Origin: an uncultured Microbacteriaceae bacterium
Lineage (GTDB): Bacteria > Actinomycetota > Actinomycetes > Actinomycetales > Microbacteriaceae
Assembly (NCBI GenBank): GCA_946481135.1
Contig: CAMLMQ010000075.1
Span: 1-12,375, forward strand
Direction of reading: 5' to 3'
DNA: 12,375 nucleotides
The translations under genes and the position numbers were made by a program. Below the pieces are notes generated by a model. That model searched no databases. It was given only the letters and a program-made list of their open reading frames with translations, and was not told the DNA's origin. Below, piece after piece: positions 5,394 to 12,375 of the stretch. Positions within the stretch are counted from its first letter, which is position 1. Every line of letters begins with the position of its first letter.

Positions 5394-6569
5394 ATGGATG
5401 TCGCCGACCTGCGTCGCCTGCTCTCCCCGGAGGGGCTGCGGCTGCTCGACGAGGTGGGACGCCTCGAGGCGACGGCCGACGTCGTGCGCATCGTCTCCCG
5501 CCTGCGGGCCGCCGGCCATGACGGGGGGCTCGTCGCCGCCGTGTTGGAGCAGGCGCGGCTCCGGGCGCGGGCCGTGCCGAAGTTCGGCGCCTTCGCCGAC
5601 CGGATGCTGTTCACGCCCGCCGGGCTGGAGCAGGCGACACGGCTGCGGGTCGCGGCGCTCCACGCGGGACGGTTCGCCGCCGCGGGAGCGGACGTCGTCG
5701 CCGACCTCGGATGCGGGATCGGCGCCGACGCGATGTCGATCGCCGCACTCGACCTCGGTGTCGTCGCGGTCGAGCGCGACGAGCTCACCGCCGCCGTGGC
5801 CGCCTTCAACCTCGCGCCGTTCCCCGCCGCGCGGGTCGAGCACGGCACGGCCGAGGAGACGGACCTCGCCGGGATCGGGGCGGTCTGGCTCGACCCCGCC
5901 CGCCGCGACGGCGCGCGACGCCTCACCGACCCGGGCGACTGGTCGCCGTCGCTCGACTGGGCGTTCGATCTCGCCCGTGAGCTGCCGGTCGGCATCAAGC
6001 TGGGCCCGGGCCTCGACCGGGCGCTCCTGCCCGACGACGTCGAGGCCCAGTGGATCTCGGTCGACCGGGAGGTCGTCGAGCTCGTGCTCTGGTCGCGCAC
6101 CCTCGCGCGGCCCGGCGTCGGTCGTGCCGCGCTCGTGCTCGGCGCGCACGGCGCCGCCGAGCTCACGTCGGCGGCGGACGCCCCCGACGTCGATCCCGGC
6201 CCTCTCGGCGACTACCTCGTCGAACCCGACGGCGCCGTCATCCGCTCCCGGCTCATCGGCGACCTGGCGCGGACGCTCGGCGGCCGGATGCTCGACCCCA
6301 CGATCGCCTGGATCACGACCGACGCGCCCCCGTCGACACCCTTCGGCCAGGCGTTCCGCGTCGTGGAGCGCTTCCCGCTCGACACCAAGACGCTCGCCCG
6401 CGAACTGCGCGCCCGCGGCGTCGGCACGCTCGAGATCAAGAAGCGCGGCGTCGACGTCGACCCCGCGCGGTTCCGCACGCAGCTGCGCCTCGAGGGCGAG
6501 GCGAGCGCGACCCTCGTGCTCACCCGCATCGCGGGAGCGCGCGCCGCGATCCTCGCCGAACGGGTCTGA
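5394..6569 (+). CDS. Class I SAM-dependent methyltransferase with THUMP-like C-terminal domain
   Basis: This is a 391-residue protein. A helical N-terminal part (1-75) is followed by a Rossmann methyltransferase core: motif [10 protein letters not shown] (104-112), an acidic residue for the SAM ribose in VERDE (126-130), and LDPARRD (166-172) in the position of motif IV. The DPARR form of motif IV is typical of a family of uncharacterised nucleic-acid-type methyltransferases. The C-terminus, with [16 protein letters not shown] (346-361), matches the THUMP-like domain found with this family, pointing to an RNA substrate, which is inference. The ATG at 5394 has GGAGA eight bases upstream. The gene diverges from groES across 152 bases that hold both CIRCE-like sites. 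No plus-strand promoter is obvious, and whether heat shock affects it is open. It ends 27 bases from the convergent DUF4190 gene with no terminator visible. Confidence 0.85.
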   Translation: MDVADLRRLLSPEGLRLLDEVGRLEATADVVRIVSRLRAAGHDGGLVAAVLEQARLRARAVPKFGAFADRMLFTPAGLEQATRLRVAALHAGRFAAAGADVVADLGCGIGADAMSIAALDLGVVAVERDELTAAVAAFNLAPFPAARVEHGTAEETDLAGIGAVWLDPARRDGARRLTDPGDWSPSLDWAFDLARELPVGIKLGPGLDRALLPDDVEAQWISVDREVVELVLWSRTLARPGVGRAALVLGAHGAAELTSAADAPDVDPGPLGDYLVEPDGAVIRSRLIGDLARTLGGRMLDPTIAWITTDAPPSTPFGQAFRVVERFPLDTKTLARELRARGVGTLEIKKRGVDVDPARFRTQLRLEGEASATLVLTRIAGARAAILAERV

Positions 6570-6596
6570 CTCCGTCTCGGCCGGTGCGTGCCGCGC

Positions 6597-6923
6597 TCAG
6601 GACCCGAGGGAGGGGTTCATGCCGACCCAGACCGCGCCGACCGTGAGCAACGTGAACACGAGGATGACGAGGTAGATCACGAAGAAGAGCACGACGAACC
6701 CGGTGACCGCGTAGCCGATCGCGAGCGCCGCGATCGCGAACTCGCGGCCCGGCTCGCCCGTCCGGCGGATCTGCGAGAGCGCGATGTGGCCGCAGACGAT
6801 TCCGGCGATCGAGACGAAGAAGGACAGGATGAAGCCGACGAGGGCCATCGTGTTGATCGGCGGCGTCGGGGCCGTCGGCAGCGCCGGAGGAGGCGGGGAG
6901 ACCTGCGGGGCGGGCTCGCTCAT
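6597..6923 (-). CDS. DUF4190-type small membrane protein, second of a tandem pair
   Basis: This is a 108-residue protein: a proline-rich N-terminus (1-23), a first hydrophobic helix (about 25-45), the motif GHIALSQIRRTGEPGR (about 45-60) and a second long hydrophobic stretch (about 62-100). That layout, two helices around a GHIALxQIxRTGExGR loop, is the DUF4190 domain. The function is unknown; such proteins are common in actinobacteria and sit in the cytoplasmic membrane. The ATG at 6923 has only a weak ribosome site (GAAGAC). A palindrome after the upstream paralogue may separate its transcript from the operon. The neighbouring gene shares the domain but differs in its tail length and C-terminus, so this is an old duplication, not a recent one. 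Confidence 0.8.
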   Translation of the reverse strand: MSEPAPQVSPPPPALPTAPTPPINTMALVGFILSFFVSIAGIVCGHIALSQIRRTGEPGREFAIAALAIGYAVTGFVVLFFVIYLVILVFTLLTVGAVWVGMNPSLGS

Positions 6924-6964
6924 GTCTTCAGCATGCCCCGCCCGGGCGACGAGGACAAACGCCG

Positions 6965-6984
6965 CGTCGCCCGGCCGGGCGACG
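6965..6984 (-). terminator. Palindrome between the two DUF4190 genes
   Basis: CGTCGCCCGG followed directly by its reverse complement forms a perfect 20-base palindrome, beginning one base after the stop of the upstream gene. As a hairpin it would give an 8-bp stem with a GGCC loop. It could end or attenuate the long glmS-to-tsaD transcript here. Part of it (CCGGGCGACGA) recurs at 6942-6952. Confidence 0.5.
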
Positions 6985-6985
6985 A

Positions 6986-7378
6986 TCAGTACGTCGAGTA
7001 GGTGCCGACCGTGCTGAACATGATCGCGAAGAACGCGACGTACGCGATGATCACGAGCAGCGTGAGGGCCGTCAGCGCGTAGCCGATGATGAGGCCCGCG
7101 AGCGCGAGACCGCGGCCGCCCTCACCCGTGCGCTTGATCTGGCCGAGCGCGATGTGGCCGCAGATGATGCCGCCGACCGGGATCACGATGCCGAGCACGA
7201 GCGCGAGGATCGCGAGCGTGTTCGTCGGCGGGGCGTAGTAGCCCGGCGCGGGCTGGCCGTAGGCGGGGTACGCGGGCTGGGCGGGTGCCGCGGGCTCCGT
7301 CGGCGGCGCGGGTGCGGCGGGCGGCGTGGAGCCGTCGGCCGGCGGGACGGGCGGAACCGGGGGCTGAGGATCGGTCAT
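6986..7378 (-). CDS. DUF4190-type small membrane protein with proline-rich N-terminus, first of a tandem pair
   Basis: This is a 130-residue protein. The first 50 residues are a disordered, cytoplasmic-looking Pro/Ala/Tyr-rich tail (PVPPVPPADG, QPAYPAYGQPAPGYYAPP). Then comes the DUF4190 unit: hydrophobic NTLAILALVLGIVIPVGGII, the loop GHIALGQIKRTGEGGRG (about 74-90) and a second hydrophobic stretch ending in a short STVGTYSTY tail. The function is not known. Its ATG lies four bases after the tsaD stop with no clear ribosome-binding site, so translation may depend on ribosomes finishing tsaD. That makes it the last gene of the glmS-tsaD operon by position. Its placement may reflect convenience of transcription and need not mean a role in tRNA modification. 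Proline-rich tails like this are seen on many actinobacterial membrane proteins. Confidence 0.82.
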   Translation of the reverse strand: MTDPQPPVPPVPPADGSTPPAAPAPPTEPAAPAQPAYPAYGQPAPGYYAPPTNTLAILALVLGIVIPVGGIICGHIALGQIKRTGEGGRGLALAGLIIGYALTALTLLVIIAYVAFFAIMFSTVGTYSTY

Positions 7379-7382
7379 ACCG

Positions 7383-8420
7383 TCAAGTCTGCACCACGGT
7401 GACCGGAAGCGTGGAGTCCGCTCCGAAGTCGTCCGACGGCGGGAACCCAGCGTCGACGAGGCGGGCGCCCAACGCGGCGATCATCGCGCCGTTGTCGGTG
7501 CACAGCGACAGGGGCGGGATGCGCAGGGCGATCCCGGCGGCGGCCGCGCGTTCGGCGGCGAGCTCGCGCACCCGGGCGTTCGCGACGACCCCGCCCCCGA
7601 GCAGCAGGCGCGGCACCCCGAGGTCCCGGCACGCCGCGATCGCCTTCGCGGTGAGCACGTCGGCGACCGACTCCCGGAAGGAGGCGGCGACATCCGGGAT
7701 GTCGAGGTCGTCGCCCGCCTGCTCGACGTGCCGGGCGACGGCCGTCTTGAGCCCCGAGAACGAGAAGTCGTACCGGTGCTTCCCGGCATCCTTGGCGTGC
7801 GTGAGGCCGCGCGGGAAGCGGATGGCCTCGGGGTCGCCGTGGGCGGCCTCCGCGTCGATGCGCGGCCCGCCGGGGTAGGGCAGTCCGAGCAGGCGCGCGA
7901 CCTTGTCGAACGCTTCGCCTGCGGCGTCGTCGACGGTCTCGCCGAGCAGCTCGACATCGCTCACGAGGTCGCGCACGAGCAGCAGCGACGTGTGCCCGCC
8001 GCTCACGAGCAGGGCCACGGTCGGCAGCTCGAGCTCCCCGCCGTCGTCGCGCAGCAGGTCGGCCCCGACGTGTCCGACGAGGTGGTTGACGCCGTAGAGC
8101 GGCTTTCCGAGCGCGAACGCGAGCGCCTTCGCCGCCCCGACGCCCACCATGAGGGCGCCCGCGAGGCCCGGGCCCGCGGTGACGGCGATCGCGTCGAGCT
8201 CGTCGAGCGTGACCCCCGCCTCCGCGAGCGCGGCATCCAGCGTGGGGCGCAGCGCCTCCAGATGCGCGCGGGCCGCGACCTCCGGCACGACGCCGCCGTA
8301 GCGGGCGTGCTCGTCCATGCTCGAGGCGATGACGTTCGCGAGCAGGGTCGTGCCGCGCACGATGCCGACCCCGGTCTCGTCGCACGAGGTCTCGATGCCG
8401 AGCACGAGCGGGCCGGTCAT
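7383..8420 (-). CDS. tsaD: tRNA N6-adenosine threonylcarbamoyltransferase TsaD
   Basis: This is a 345-residue member of the Kae1/TsaD/Gcp family, full length. It begins [15 protein letters not shown], the first nucleotide-binding loop of the ASKHA fold. The metal-binding histidines are in VNHLVGH (His113, His117) and the third ligand is Asp309 in [13 protein letters not shown] (139-146) and YPGGPRID (182-189) are further family blocks. TsaD transfers the threonylcarbamoyl group from its adenylate to A37 of ANN-decoding tRNAs, giving t6A, together with TsaB and TsaE, whose genes lie just upstream in the same operon. TsaC/Sua5, which makes the adenylate, is not in the window. The ATG at 8420 overlaps the rimI stop (ATGA). 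Old annotations as a glycoprotease should be ignored. Confidence 0.97.
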   Translation of the reverse strand: MTGPLVLGIETSCDETGVGIVRGTTLLANVIASSMDEHARYGGVVPEVAARAHLEALRPTLDAALAEAGVTLDELDAIAVTAGPGLAGALMVGVGAAKALAFALGKPLYGVNHLVGHVGADLLRDDGGELELPTVALLVSGGHTSLLLVRDLVSDVELLGETVDDAAGEAFDKVARLLGLPYPGGPRIDAEAAHGDPEAIRFPRGLTHAKDAGKHRYDFSFSGLKTAVARHVEQAGDDLDIPDVAASFRESVADVLTAKAIAACRDLGVPRLLLGGGVVANARVRELAAERAAAAGIALRIPPLSLCTDNGAMIAALGARLVDAGFPPSDDFGADSTLPVTVVQT

Positions 8421-8893
8421 GCGAGCGCCGTCTCGGGATCGGGCACCTCGAGGCGCATGATGACGGCGTCGAGGCCGTCGGGCTGGTAATACCGGGGTCG
8501 CACGGCGATCCGCACGAAGCCCAGCCGGTCGTAGAGCGCCTGGGCGCCGGGGTTGTCGGCGCGCACCTCGAGGAAGACCTCGGTCGCGCCGCGCCTCCGC
8601 GCCTCGGCGAGGAGGGCGAGCAGGAGGGTGCGGCCGAGACCGCGCCGACGCGCGCGCTCCGCGACGGCGATCGTCTGGATGTCGGCCTGAGCCGCACCGT
8701 CGGGCGCGCGCAACCCGGCGTACCCGTCGACGGCTCCGTCGTCGGCCTGCGCGACGAGGTAGTGACCGTGCGGGCTCGCGAGCTCGTCGGCCATCGTCTC
8801 GGCACTCCAGGCGTCGGTGGGGAAGGTCGCGGTCTCGAGCGCCATGATCGCGTCGAGGTCGTCCGGCTCGGCGCGGCGCAGCATCCAGCTCAT
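8417..8893 (-). CDS. rimI: Ribosomal-protein-alanine N-acetyltransferase RimI
   Basis: This is a 158-residue GNAT-fold enzyme. The frame stays open far upstream, but the start is placed at the ATG at 8893 ([12 protein letters not shown]), which overlaps the tsaB stop as ATGA and gives the usual RimI length. The acetyl-CoA loop is [10 protein letters not shown] (79-88), and the conserved C-terminal block is [18 protein letters not shown] (109-126), followed by RPRYYQP. RimI acetylates the N-terminal alanine of ribosomal protein S18, and related enzymes have broader targets. Genes for RimI sit between tsaB and tsaD in many bacteria, which supports the name over other GNAT members. The stop overlaps the tsaD start. 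Confidence 0.92.
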   Translation of the reverse strand: MSWMLRRAEPDDLDAIMALETATFPTDAWSAETMADELASPHGHYLVAQADDGAVDGYAGLRAPDGAAQADIQTIAVAERARRRGLGRTLLLALLAEARRRGATEVFLEVRADNPGAQALYDRLGFVRIAVRPRYYQPDGLDAVIMRLEVPDPETALA

Positions 8894-9477
8894 CGCGGAG
8901 CCACCGTCACGTCGGGGGCGCGCAGATAGAGCGGCTGCTCGGGGCCGAGGGGCCGTCCGGCGGCGAGCAGAAACTCCGCGACGAGGCCGAGCGACCCCGC
9001 GCTCACCTCGACCGGGTCGAGCACGGTGACACCCGGATGACGGCGCACGACGTCGTCGAAGGCACCGCCGCGCTCGGCGAGGACGGGCCCCTCGAGCCGG
9101 CGGACCCCCGCGTCGTAGAGGCTCCAGGCCACCTCCCGGCGGCGGGCGTCGGTGACCACGAGCACGCGCTCGTCGTGTCCATAGGCGATCGCATCGTGCG
9201 ACACGACGGGGTGCACGGGAACGTCGACCCCGGCGGCGAAGGCCCGAGCCGCGGCGATCCCGACCCGCAGTCCGGTGAAGGGGCCGGGCCCCATCCCGGC
9301 GGCGACCCCCGTGACCTCGCGCGGGGTCGCGCCGGCGGCGCCGAACGCCGACCTCAGCAGGGTGCCGATGGCCTCCGCGTGGCGACGCGTGCCGGCCTCG
9401 TCCGCCTGCGCGAGCACGCGGCCGTCGGCGACGAGGGCGACACTCGTCCCCGCCGAGGTGTCGATCGCGAGCAGCAC
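8890..9477 (-). CDS. tsaB: tRNA threonylcarbamoyladenosine biosynthesis protein TsaB
   Basis: This is a 195-residue ASKHA-fold protein that begins [14 protein letters not shown] and carries the TsaB hallmark [13 protein letters not shown] (61-73). TsaB is a catalytically silent relative of TsaD and acts as its dimerisation partner, forming the scaffold for TsaE binding. At 195 residues it is slightly shorter than E. coli TsaB (about 231), within the family range. The start is GTG at 9477, chosen because it places the LLAIDTS strand at the N-terminus as in other TsaB proteins; the ribosome site is weak. It starts 26 bases after tsaE ends and its stop overlaps rimI by four bases. Confidence 0.94.
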   Translation of the reverse strand: MLLAIDTSAGTSVALVADGRVLAQADEAGTRRHAEAIGTLLRSAFGAAGATPREVTGVAAGMGPGPFTGLRVGIAAARAFAAGVDVPVHPVVSHDAIAYGHDERVLVVTDARRREVAWSLYDAGVRRLEGPVLAERGGAFDDVVRRHPGVTVLDPVEVSAGSLGLVAEFLLAAGRPLGPEQPLYLRAPDVTVAPR

Positions 9478-9503
9478 GCGTCGAGCCTACGGTTTCGGCG
9501 CGC

Positions 9504-9962
9504 TCATCCGCCGAGCGCGGCGTCGAGATCGGCCCAGCGGTCGCCGTGCCCGGTGACGACGACGTCCCGCGCGTCGTCGGCGGCATCCCGGGCGATCGCG
9601 ACGTCGATCCACGAGTCCGTGACGCCGTCGAGTTTGCCCGCCCCCCACTCGACGACGACGATCGCCCCGTCGTAGTCGAGGTCGAGGTCGTCGAGTTCGC
9701 GCGCCGTCGCGAGCCGGTAGGCGTCGACGTGCACGAGCGGCACCCCCGCCGCGGTCGGATGCTCGCGGGCGAGCACGAAGGTGGGGCTCGTCACCGCACC
9801 CCGGGCACCGAGCGCCGCGCCGAGTCCGCGGGTGAGCGTCGTCTTGCCCGCCCCGAGCGGACCGTCGAGCACGACGAGGTCGCCGGCCCGCAGCAGCGCG
9901 GCGAGCCGGGCCCCGAGCGCCTCCATCGCATCGGCGTCGGCGATGCGCAGCCGCGTCGTCAT
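9504..9962 (-). CDS. tsaE: tRNA threonylcarbamoyladenosine biosynthesis ATPase TsaE
   Basis: The product has 152 residues, the usual TsaE length. It shows Walker A GPLGAGKTT (34-42), SPTFVL (59-64), HVDAYRL (79-85) and the Walker B-like strand VVVEWG (102-107), all typical of this P-loop family. TsaE binds the TsaB-TsaD complex and its ATPase activity resets the complex between rounds of t6A synthesis. The frame continues upstream, but the ATG at 9962 is chosen because it overlaps the alr stop (ATGA) and leaves a family-sized protein. The last residues (DRWADLDAALGG) form a short tail. Confidence 0.95.
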   Translation of the reverse strand: MTTRLRIADADAMEALGARLAALLRAGDLVVLDGPLGAGKTTLTRGLGAALGARGAVTSPTFVLAREHPTAAGVPLVHVDAYRLATARELDDLDLDYDGAIVVVEWGAGKLDGVTDSWIDVAIARDAADDARDVVVTGHGDRWADLDAALGG

Positions 9963-11047
9963 CCGTGCGGTACCCGCGGAACGCGTGGGCCCACGCGCGT
10001 GACGATCTCGTAGCCGATCGTGTCGGCGGCGGTGGCCCAGTCGTCGGCGCCCGGGACGCCGCGCGCCGGATCGCCCCACAGCACCGCGCGATCCCCCACG
10101 GCCACCGGGGCGTCACCGACGTCGACGAGGAACTGGTCCATCGCGATGCGGCCCACCTGGCGGAACAGTCGCCCGCCGATGGCGACGTGCGCCCGCCCCG
10201 ACGCGGCACGGGGAACGCCGTCGGCGTAGCCGAGCGGAACGAGCGCGAGCGTCGTCTCGCGGTCGGTGCGGTCGAGGAAGCCGTACGACATCCCCGTACC
10301 CGCGGGCACCCGGCGCACCGCGGCGACGGTCGCCGAGAGCTCCATGACGGGCCGCAGCCCGAGCGCCGCCGGGTCGATGTCGCCGCCCGGGTGGAGTCCG
10401 TAGAGCCCGATCCCGAGCCGCACGAGGTCGAATCGTGCGTCGGGCCGGGTGAGCGCCGCCTGGGTCGCGGCGAGATGACGCAACTCGGGGTCGAGTCCGG
10501 CGTCGTGGGCGGCGTCGAGCAGTTCGACGAAGAGTGCCGTCTGAGCGGCGTCGTCCGCATCCGACGTGTTGGACAGGTGCGAGAAGATCCCCCGCACCCG
10601 CAGGCGCGCGCCGCGCTCATGGTCGGCGGCGCGCGCGAACGCGGCGATCGCCTCGGTGGGCCCGAAACCGTTGCGGGCCAGGCCCGTGTCGAGCTTGAGC
10701 TGCACGGTCGCCCCCGCGGCGGCGGCGAGCTCGAGCTGATCGAGCGTGCTGACGCCGAGGTCGATATCGTGCTCGGCGGCGGCCGACGCGTCGGGCTCGG
10801 TGCCGTGCAGCCACGCGAGCAGCGGGGTGCGGATGCCGGCCTTCCGCAGGGCGAGCGCCTCGTCGAGGTCGGCGGTGCCGAGCCAGTCGACGCCCTCCTC
10901 CTCGAGGGCGCGCGCGACGGCGACCGCGCCGTGCCCGTAGGCGTCGGCCTTGACGACGCCGAGCACGCCGGCGGGAGCGACCTTGCCACGCAGGATGCCG
11001 AGGTTCGACCGCAGCGCCGCGAGGTCGATCCGAGCTTCGCGCATCAC
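9959..11047 (-). CDS. alr: Alanine racemase
   Basis: This is a 362-residue fold-type III PLP enzyme. The PLP lysine is Lys33 in VVKADAYGHG (31-40). The second catalytic base is Tyr255 in GMSYGF, and GYADGVPR (273-280) and the dimer-side IAMDQFLVDVG (301-311) are also present. It converts L- to D-alanine in the cytoplasm for the D-Ala-D-Ala end of peptidoglycan stems. Two starts are possible: GTG at 11047 or the directly following ATG at 11044. They change the protein by one residue and numbering here uses the GTG. The ribosome site is poor (GGGGCG). It lies 13 bases after acpS and its stop overlaps tsaE. Confidence 0.96.
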   Translation of the reverse strand: MMREARIDLAALRSNLGILRGKVAPAGVLGVVKADAYGHGAVAVARALEEEGVDWLGTADLDEALALRKAGIRTPLLAWLHGTEPDASAAAEHDIDLGVSTLDQLELAAAAGATVQLKLDTGLARNGFGPTEAIAAFARAADHERGARLRVRGIFSHLSNTSDADDAAQTALFVELLDAAHDAGLDPELRHLAATQAALTRPDARFDLVRLGIGLYGLHPGGDIDPAALGLRPVMELSATVAAVRRVPAGTGMSYGFLDRTDRETTLALVPLGYADGVPRAASGRAHVAIGGRLFRQVGRIAMDQFLVDVGDAPVAVGDRAVLWGDPARGVPGADDWATAADTIGYEIVTRVGPRVPRVPHG

Positions 11048-11060
11048 CGTGCGCCCCGCA

Positions 11061-11417
11061 TCACAGCGCCTCCGTGACGACCTGAGCGATCGCGACCCCG
11101 GCGTCGTGCGACATCGAGAGGTGCACGTGCGTGATGCCCCGGCGGGCGGCGATCTCGGCCGCGGCCCCGCTCAGCACCATCGAGGGGTTGCCGTCGGCAT
11201 CCGACACGACCTGCATGTCGTGCCAGGCGACGCCCGTCGTGTCGCCGAGCGCCTTCATGAGCGCCTCTTTCGCCGCGAACCGCCCCGCGAGGGAGCGCAG
11301 AGGCAGGTCGCGTTCGCTCTCGGCGAACAGCCGCTCACGCAGGCGCGGAGTCCGCCCCACCGCACGCTCGAACCGCGCGAGGTCGACCACGTCGACGCCG
11401 ATCCCCGCGATCGCCAT
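11061..11417 (-). CDS. acpS: Holo-[acyl-carrier-protein] synthase
   Basis: This is a 118-residue AcpS-type phosphopantetheinyl transferase. The N-terminal IAGIGVDVVDLARF includes the magnesium ligand Asp9, and GRFAAKEALMKALG (45-58) includes the second acidic ligand Glu51. SMSHD (101-105) is the conserved C-terminal motif. It moves 4'-phosphopantetheine from CoA to a serine of acyl carrier protein, activating fatty acid synthesis. The ATG at 11417 lies six bases beyond the glmS stop, with a GGAG site inside the end of glmS. Length and motifs are standard for small trimeric bacterial AcpS. Confidence 0.96.
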   Translation of the reverse strand: MAIAGIGVDVVDLARFERAVGRTPRLRERLFAESERDLPLRSLAGRFAAKEALMKALGDTTGVAWHDMQVVSDADGNPSMVLSGAAAEIAARRGITHVHLSMSHDAGVAIAQVVTEAL

Positions 11418-11423
11418 ACGCGG

Positions 11424-12375
11424 CTACTCCACCGTGACGGACTTGGCGAGGTTGCGCGGCTGGTCGACGTCGAGCCCCTTCGCGGTCGCGAGTTCCATCG
11501 CGAAGACGTGCAGGGGCACGACGGCGAGCATCGGCTCGAACAGCGGCGCCGCGAGCGGGATGCGGATGACCTCGTCGACGAACGGCAGCACCTCGACGTC
11601 GCCGATCTCGGCGATCGCGATGACCCGGGCCCCGCGTGCGCGGATCTCCTGGATGTTGGAGACCACCTTCGCGTGCAATGAGTTCGGGTCGCGCGGCGAC
11701 GGCACCACGACGATGACGAGCTGACCGGGCTCGATGAGCGCGATCGGTCCGTGCTTGAGCTCGCCCGCCGCGAAACCCTCGGCGTGGATGTAGGCGAGCT
11801 CCTTGAGCTTGAGGGCCCCCTCGAGGGCGATCGGGTAGCCCGCGTGGCGGCCGAGGAAGAGCACCGACTGCACGTCGCCCATCCACTGCGCGAACTCCGC
11901 GATGCGCTCGCCCGACGACTCGACGACCTTCTCGAGCTTCGCCGGGATGTTCTGCAGCTCCTCGGCGAGCGCCGCCACCTCGGCGGGTCCCAGCTTGCCG
12001 CGCAGGGTCGCGAGGTGCAGCCCGAGCAGGTAGAGCGCCGTGATCTGCGCGACGAACGCCTTCGTCGACGCGACCGCGACCTCGGGTCCCGCGTGGATGT
12101 AGACGACCGCATCCGATTCGCGCGGGATGGTCGCGCCCTGGGTGTTGCAGATCGAGATCGTGCGCGCCCCGAGCTTCTTGGCGTGCTGCACGGCGACGAG
12201 CGTGTCCATCGTCTCGCCCGACTGGCTGACCGACACGACGAGCGTGCGCTCGTCGATCACGGGGTCGCGGTAGCGGAACTCGTGCGCGAGCTCGACGTCG
12301 ACGGGGATGCGCGCCCACGCCTCGATGCCGTACTTGCCGACGAGGCTCGCATAGGCCGCGGTGCCGCAGGCGAGC
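11424..12375 (-). CDS. glmS: Glutamine-fructose-6-phosphate aminotransferase (isomerising), C-terminal part
   Basis: The window holds the last 316 residues, and the gene continues past the right edge. The fragment begins in the first sugar-isomerase (SIS) domain with LACGTAAYASLVGKYG, continues to VSQSGETMDTL (the phosphosugar-binding serine-rich loop) and holds the whole second SIS domain with GRHAGYPIALEGALKLKE and AYIHAEGFAAGELKHGP. It ends DQPRNLAKSVTVE, the classic GlmS C-terminus that carries the lysine used in ring opening. The N-terminal glutaminase domain is outside the window. GlmS makes glucosamine-6-phosphate from fructose-6-phosphate and glutamine, the entry to UDP-GlcNAc and peptidoglycan. 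The internal GTG at 12260 is not a start; the frame is open and conserved up to 12375. It is the first visible gene of the minus-strand operon. Confidence 0.97.
   Translation of the reverse strand, partial: LACGTAAYASLVGKYGIEAWARIPVDVELAHEFRYRDPVIDERTLVVSVSQSGETMDTLVAVQHAKKLGARTISICNTQGATIPRESDAVVYIHAGPEVAVASTKAFVAQITALYLLGLHLATLRGKLGPAEVAALAEELQNIPAKLEKVVESSGERIAEFAQWMGDVQSVLFLGRHAGYPIALEGALKLKELAYIHAEGFAAGELKHGPIALIEPGQLVIVVVPSPRDPNSLHAKVVSNIQEIRARGARVIAIAEIGDVEVLPFVDEVIRIPLAAPLFEPMLAVVPLHVFAMELATAKGLDVDQPRNLAKSVTVE

Noticed and set aside
8894..9586. Apparent fusion of a long Arg-rich region to RimI in one open frame
   Set aside because: The extra part is the out-of-frame reading of tsaB. 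The ATG at 8893 gives a normal RimI and an ATGA overlap.
1..12375. Search for CRISPR arrays, transposases, phage genes, toxin-antitoxin pairs, tRNA genes or defence islands
   Set aside because: No spaced direct repeats, mobile-element proteins, terminal repeats or RNA genes were seen; the coding space is filled by recognisable conserved genes.

Overview
This window is gene-dense, very GC-rich DNA (by eye about 70% G+C) from the chromosome of an actinobacterium. The Microbacteriaceae are the best guess. The supporting signs are GTG starts, TAGGGT-type -10 boxes, HrcA/CIRCE control of a groES with no groEL behind it, and the gene order glmS-acpS-alr-tsaE-tsaB-rimI-tsaD. The family assignment is an inference. 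All genes look intact except the two cut by the window ends. I see no tRNA or rRNA gene, insertion sequence, prophage, CRISPR array or other mobile DNA.

Left part (1-3867): the plus strand carries the end of a LivG-like ATPase and a complete LivF-like ATPase of a branched-chain amino acid/amide (HAAT family) ABC importer; its permeases should lie to the left. Facing them on the minus strand are two paralogous lipoprotein substrate-binding proteins. The convergent gap holds two strong hairpins. The gap between the two binding-protein genes holds an 8-bp dyad and a GlnR-like half-site pair.

Middle part (3935-7378): a RarD/EamA-type permease and groES lie on the minus strand. Divergent from groES is a SAM-dependent methyltransferase with a THUMP-like C-terminus. 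The groES promoter region contains two CIRCE-like operators in tandem, one over the expected transcription start and one over the -35 box. Convergent with the methyltransferase are two small DUF4190-type membrane proteins in tandem.

Right part (7383-12375): a tight minus-strand operon, in transcription order glmS (cut by the right edge), acpS, alr, tsaE, tsaB, rimI and tsaD, followed four bases later by the first DUF4190 gene. It joins amino-sugar and D-alanine supply for peptidoglycan, activation of acyl carrier protein, and the t6A tRNA-modification proteins TsaD, TsaB and TsaE (TsaC is not here). Three junctions are ATGA stop/start overlaps.

I found no convincing new biological system; most of the window is conserved housekeeping DNA. 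The points most worth a second look are the tandem CIRCE arrangement, the possible nitrogen-responsive site before the first binding-protein gene, the shared Cys-x5-Cys motif of the two binding proteins, and the paired DUF4190 genes at the end of the t6A operon.
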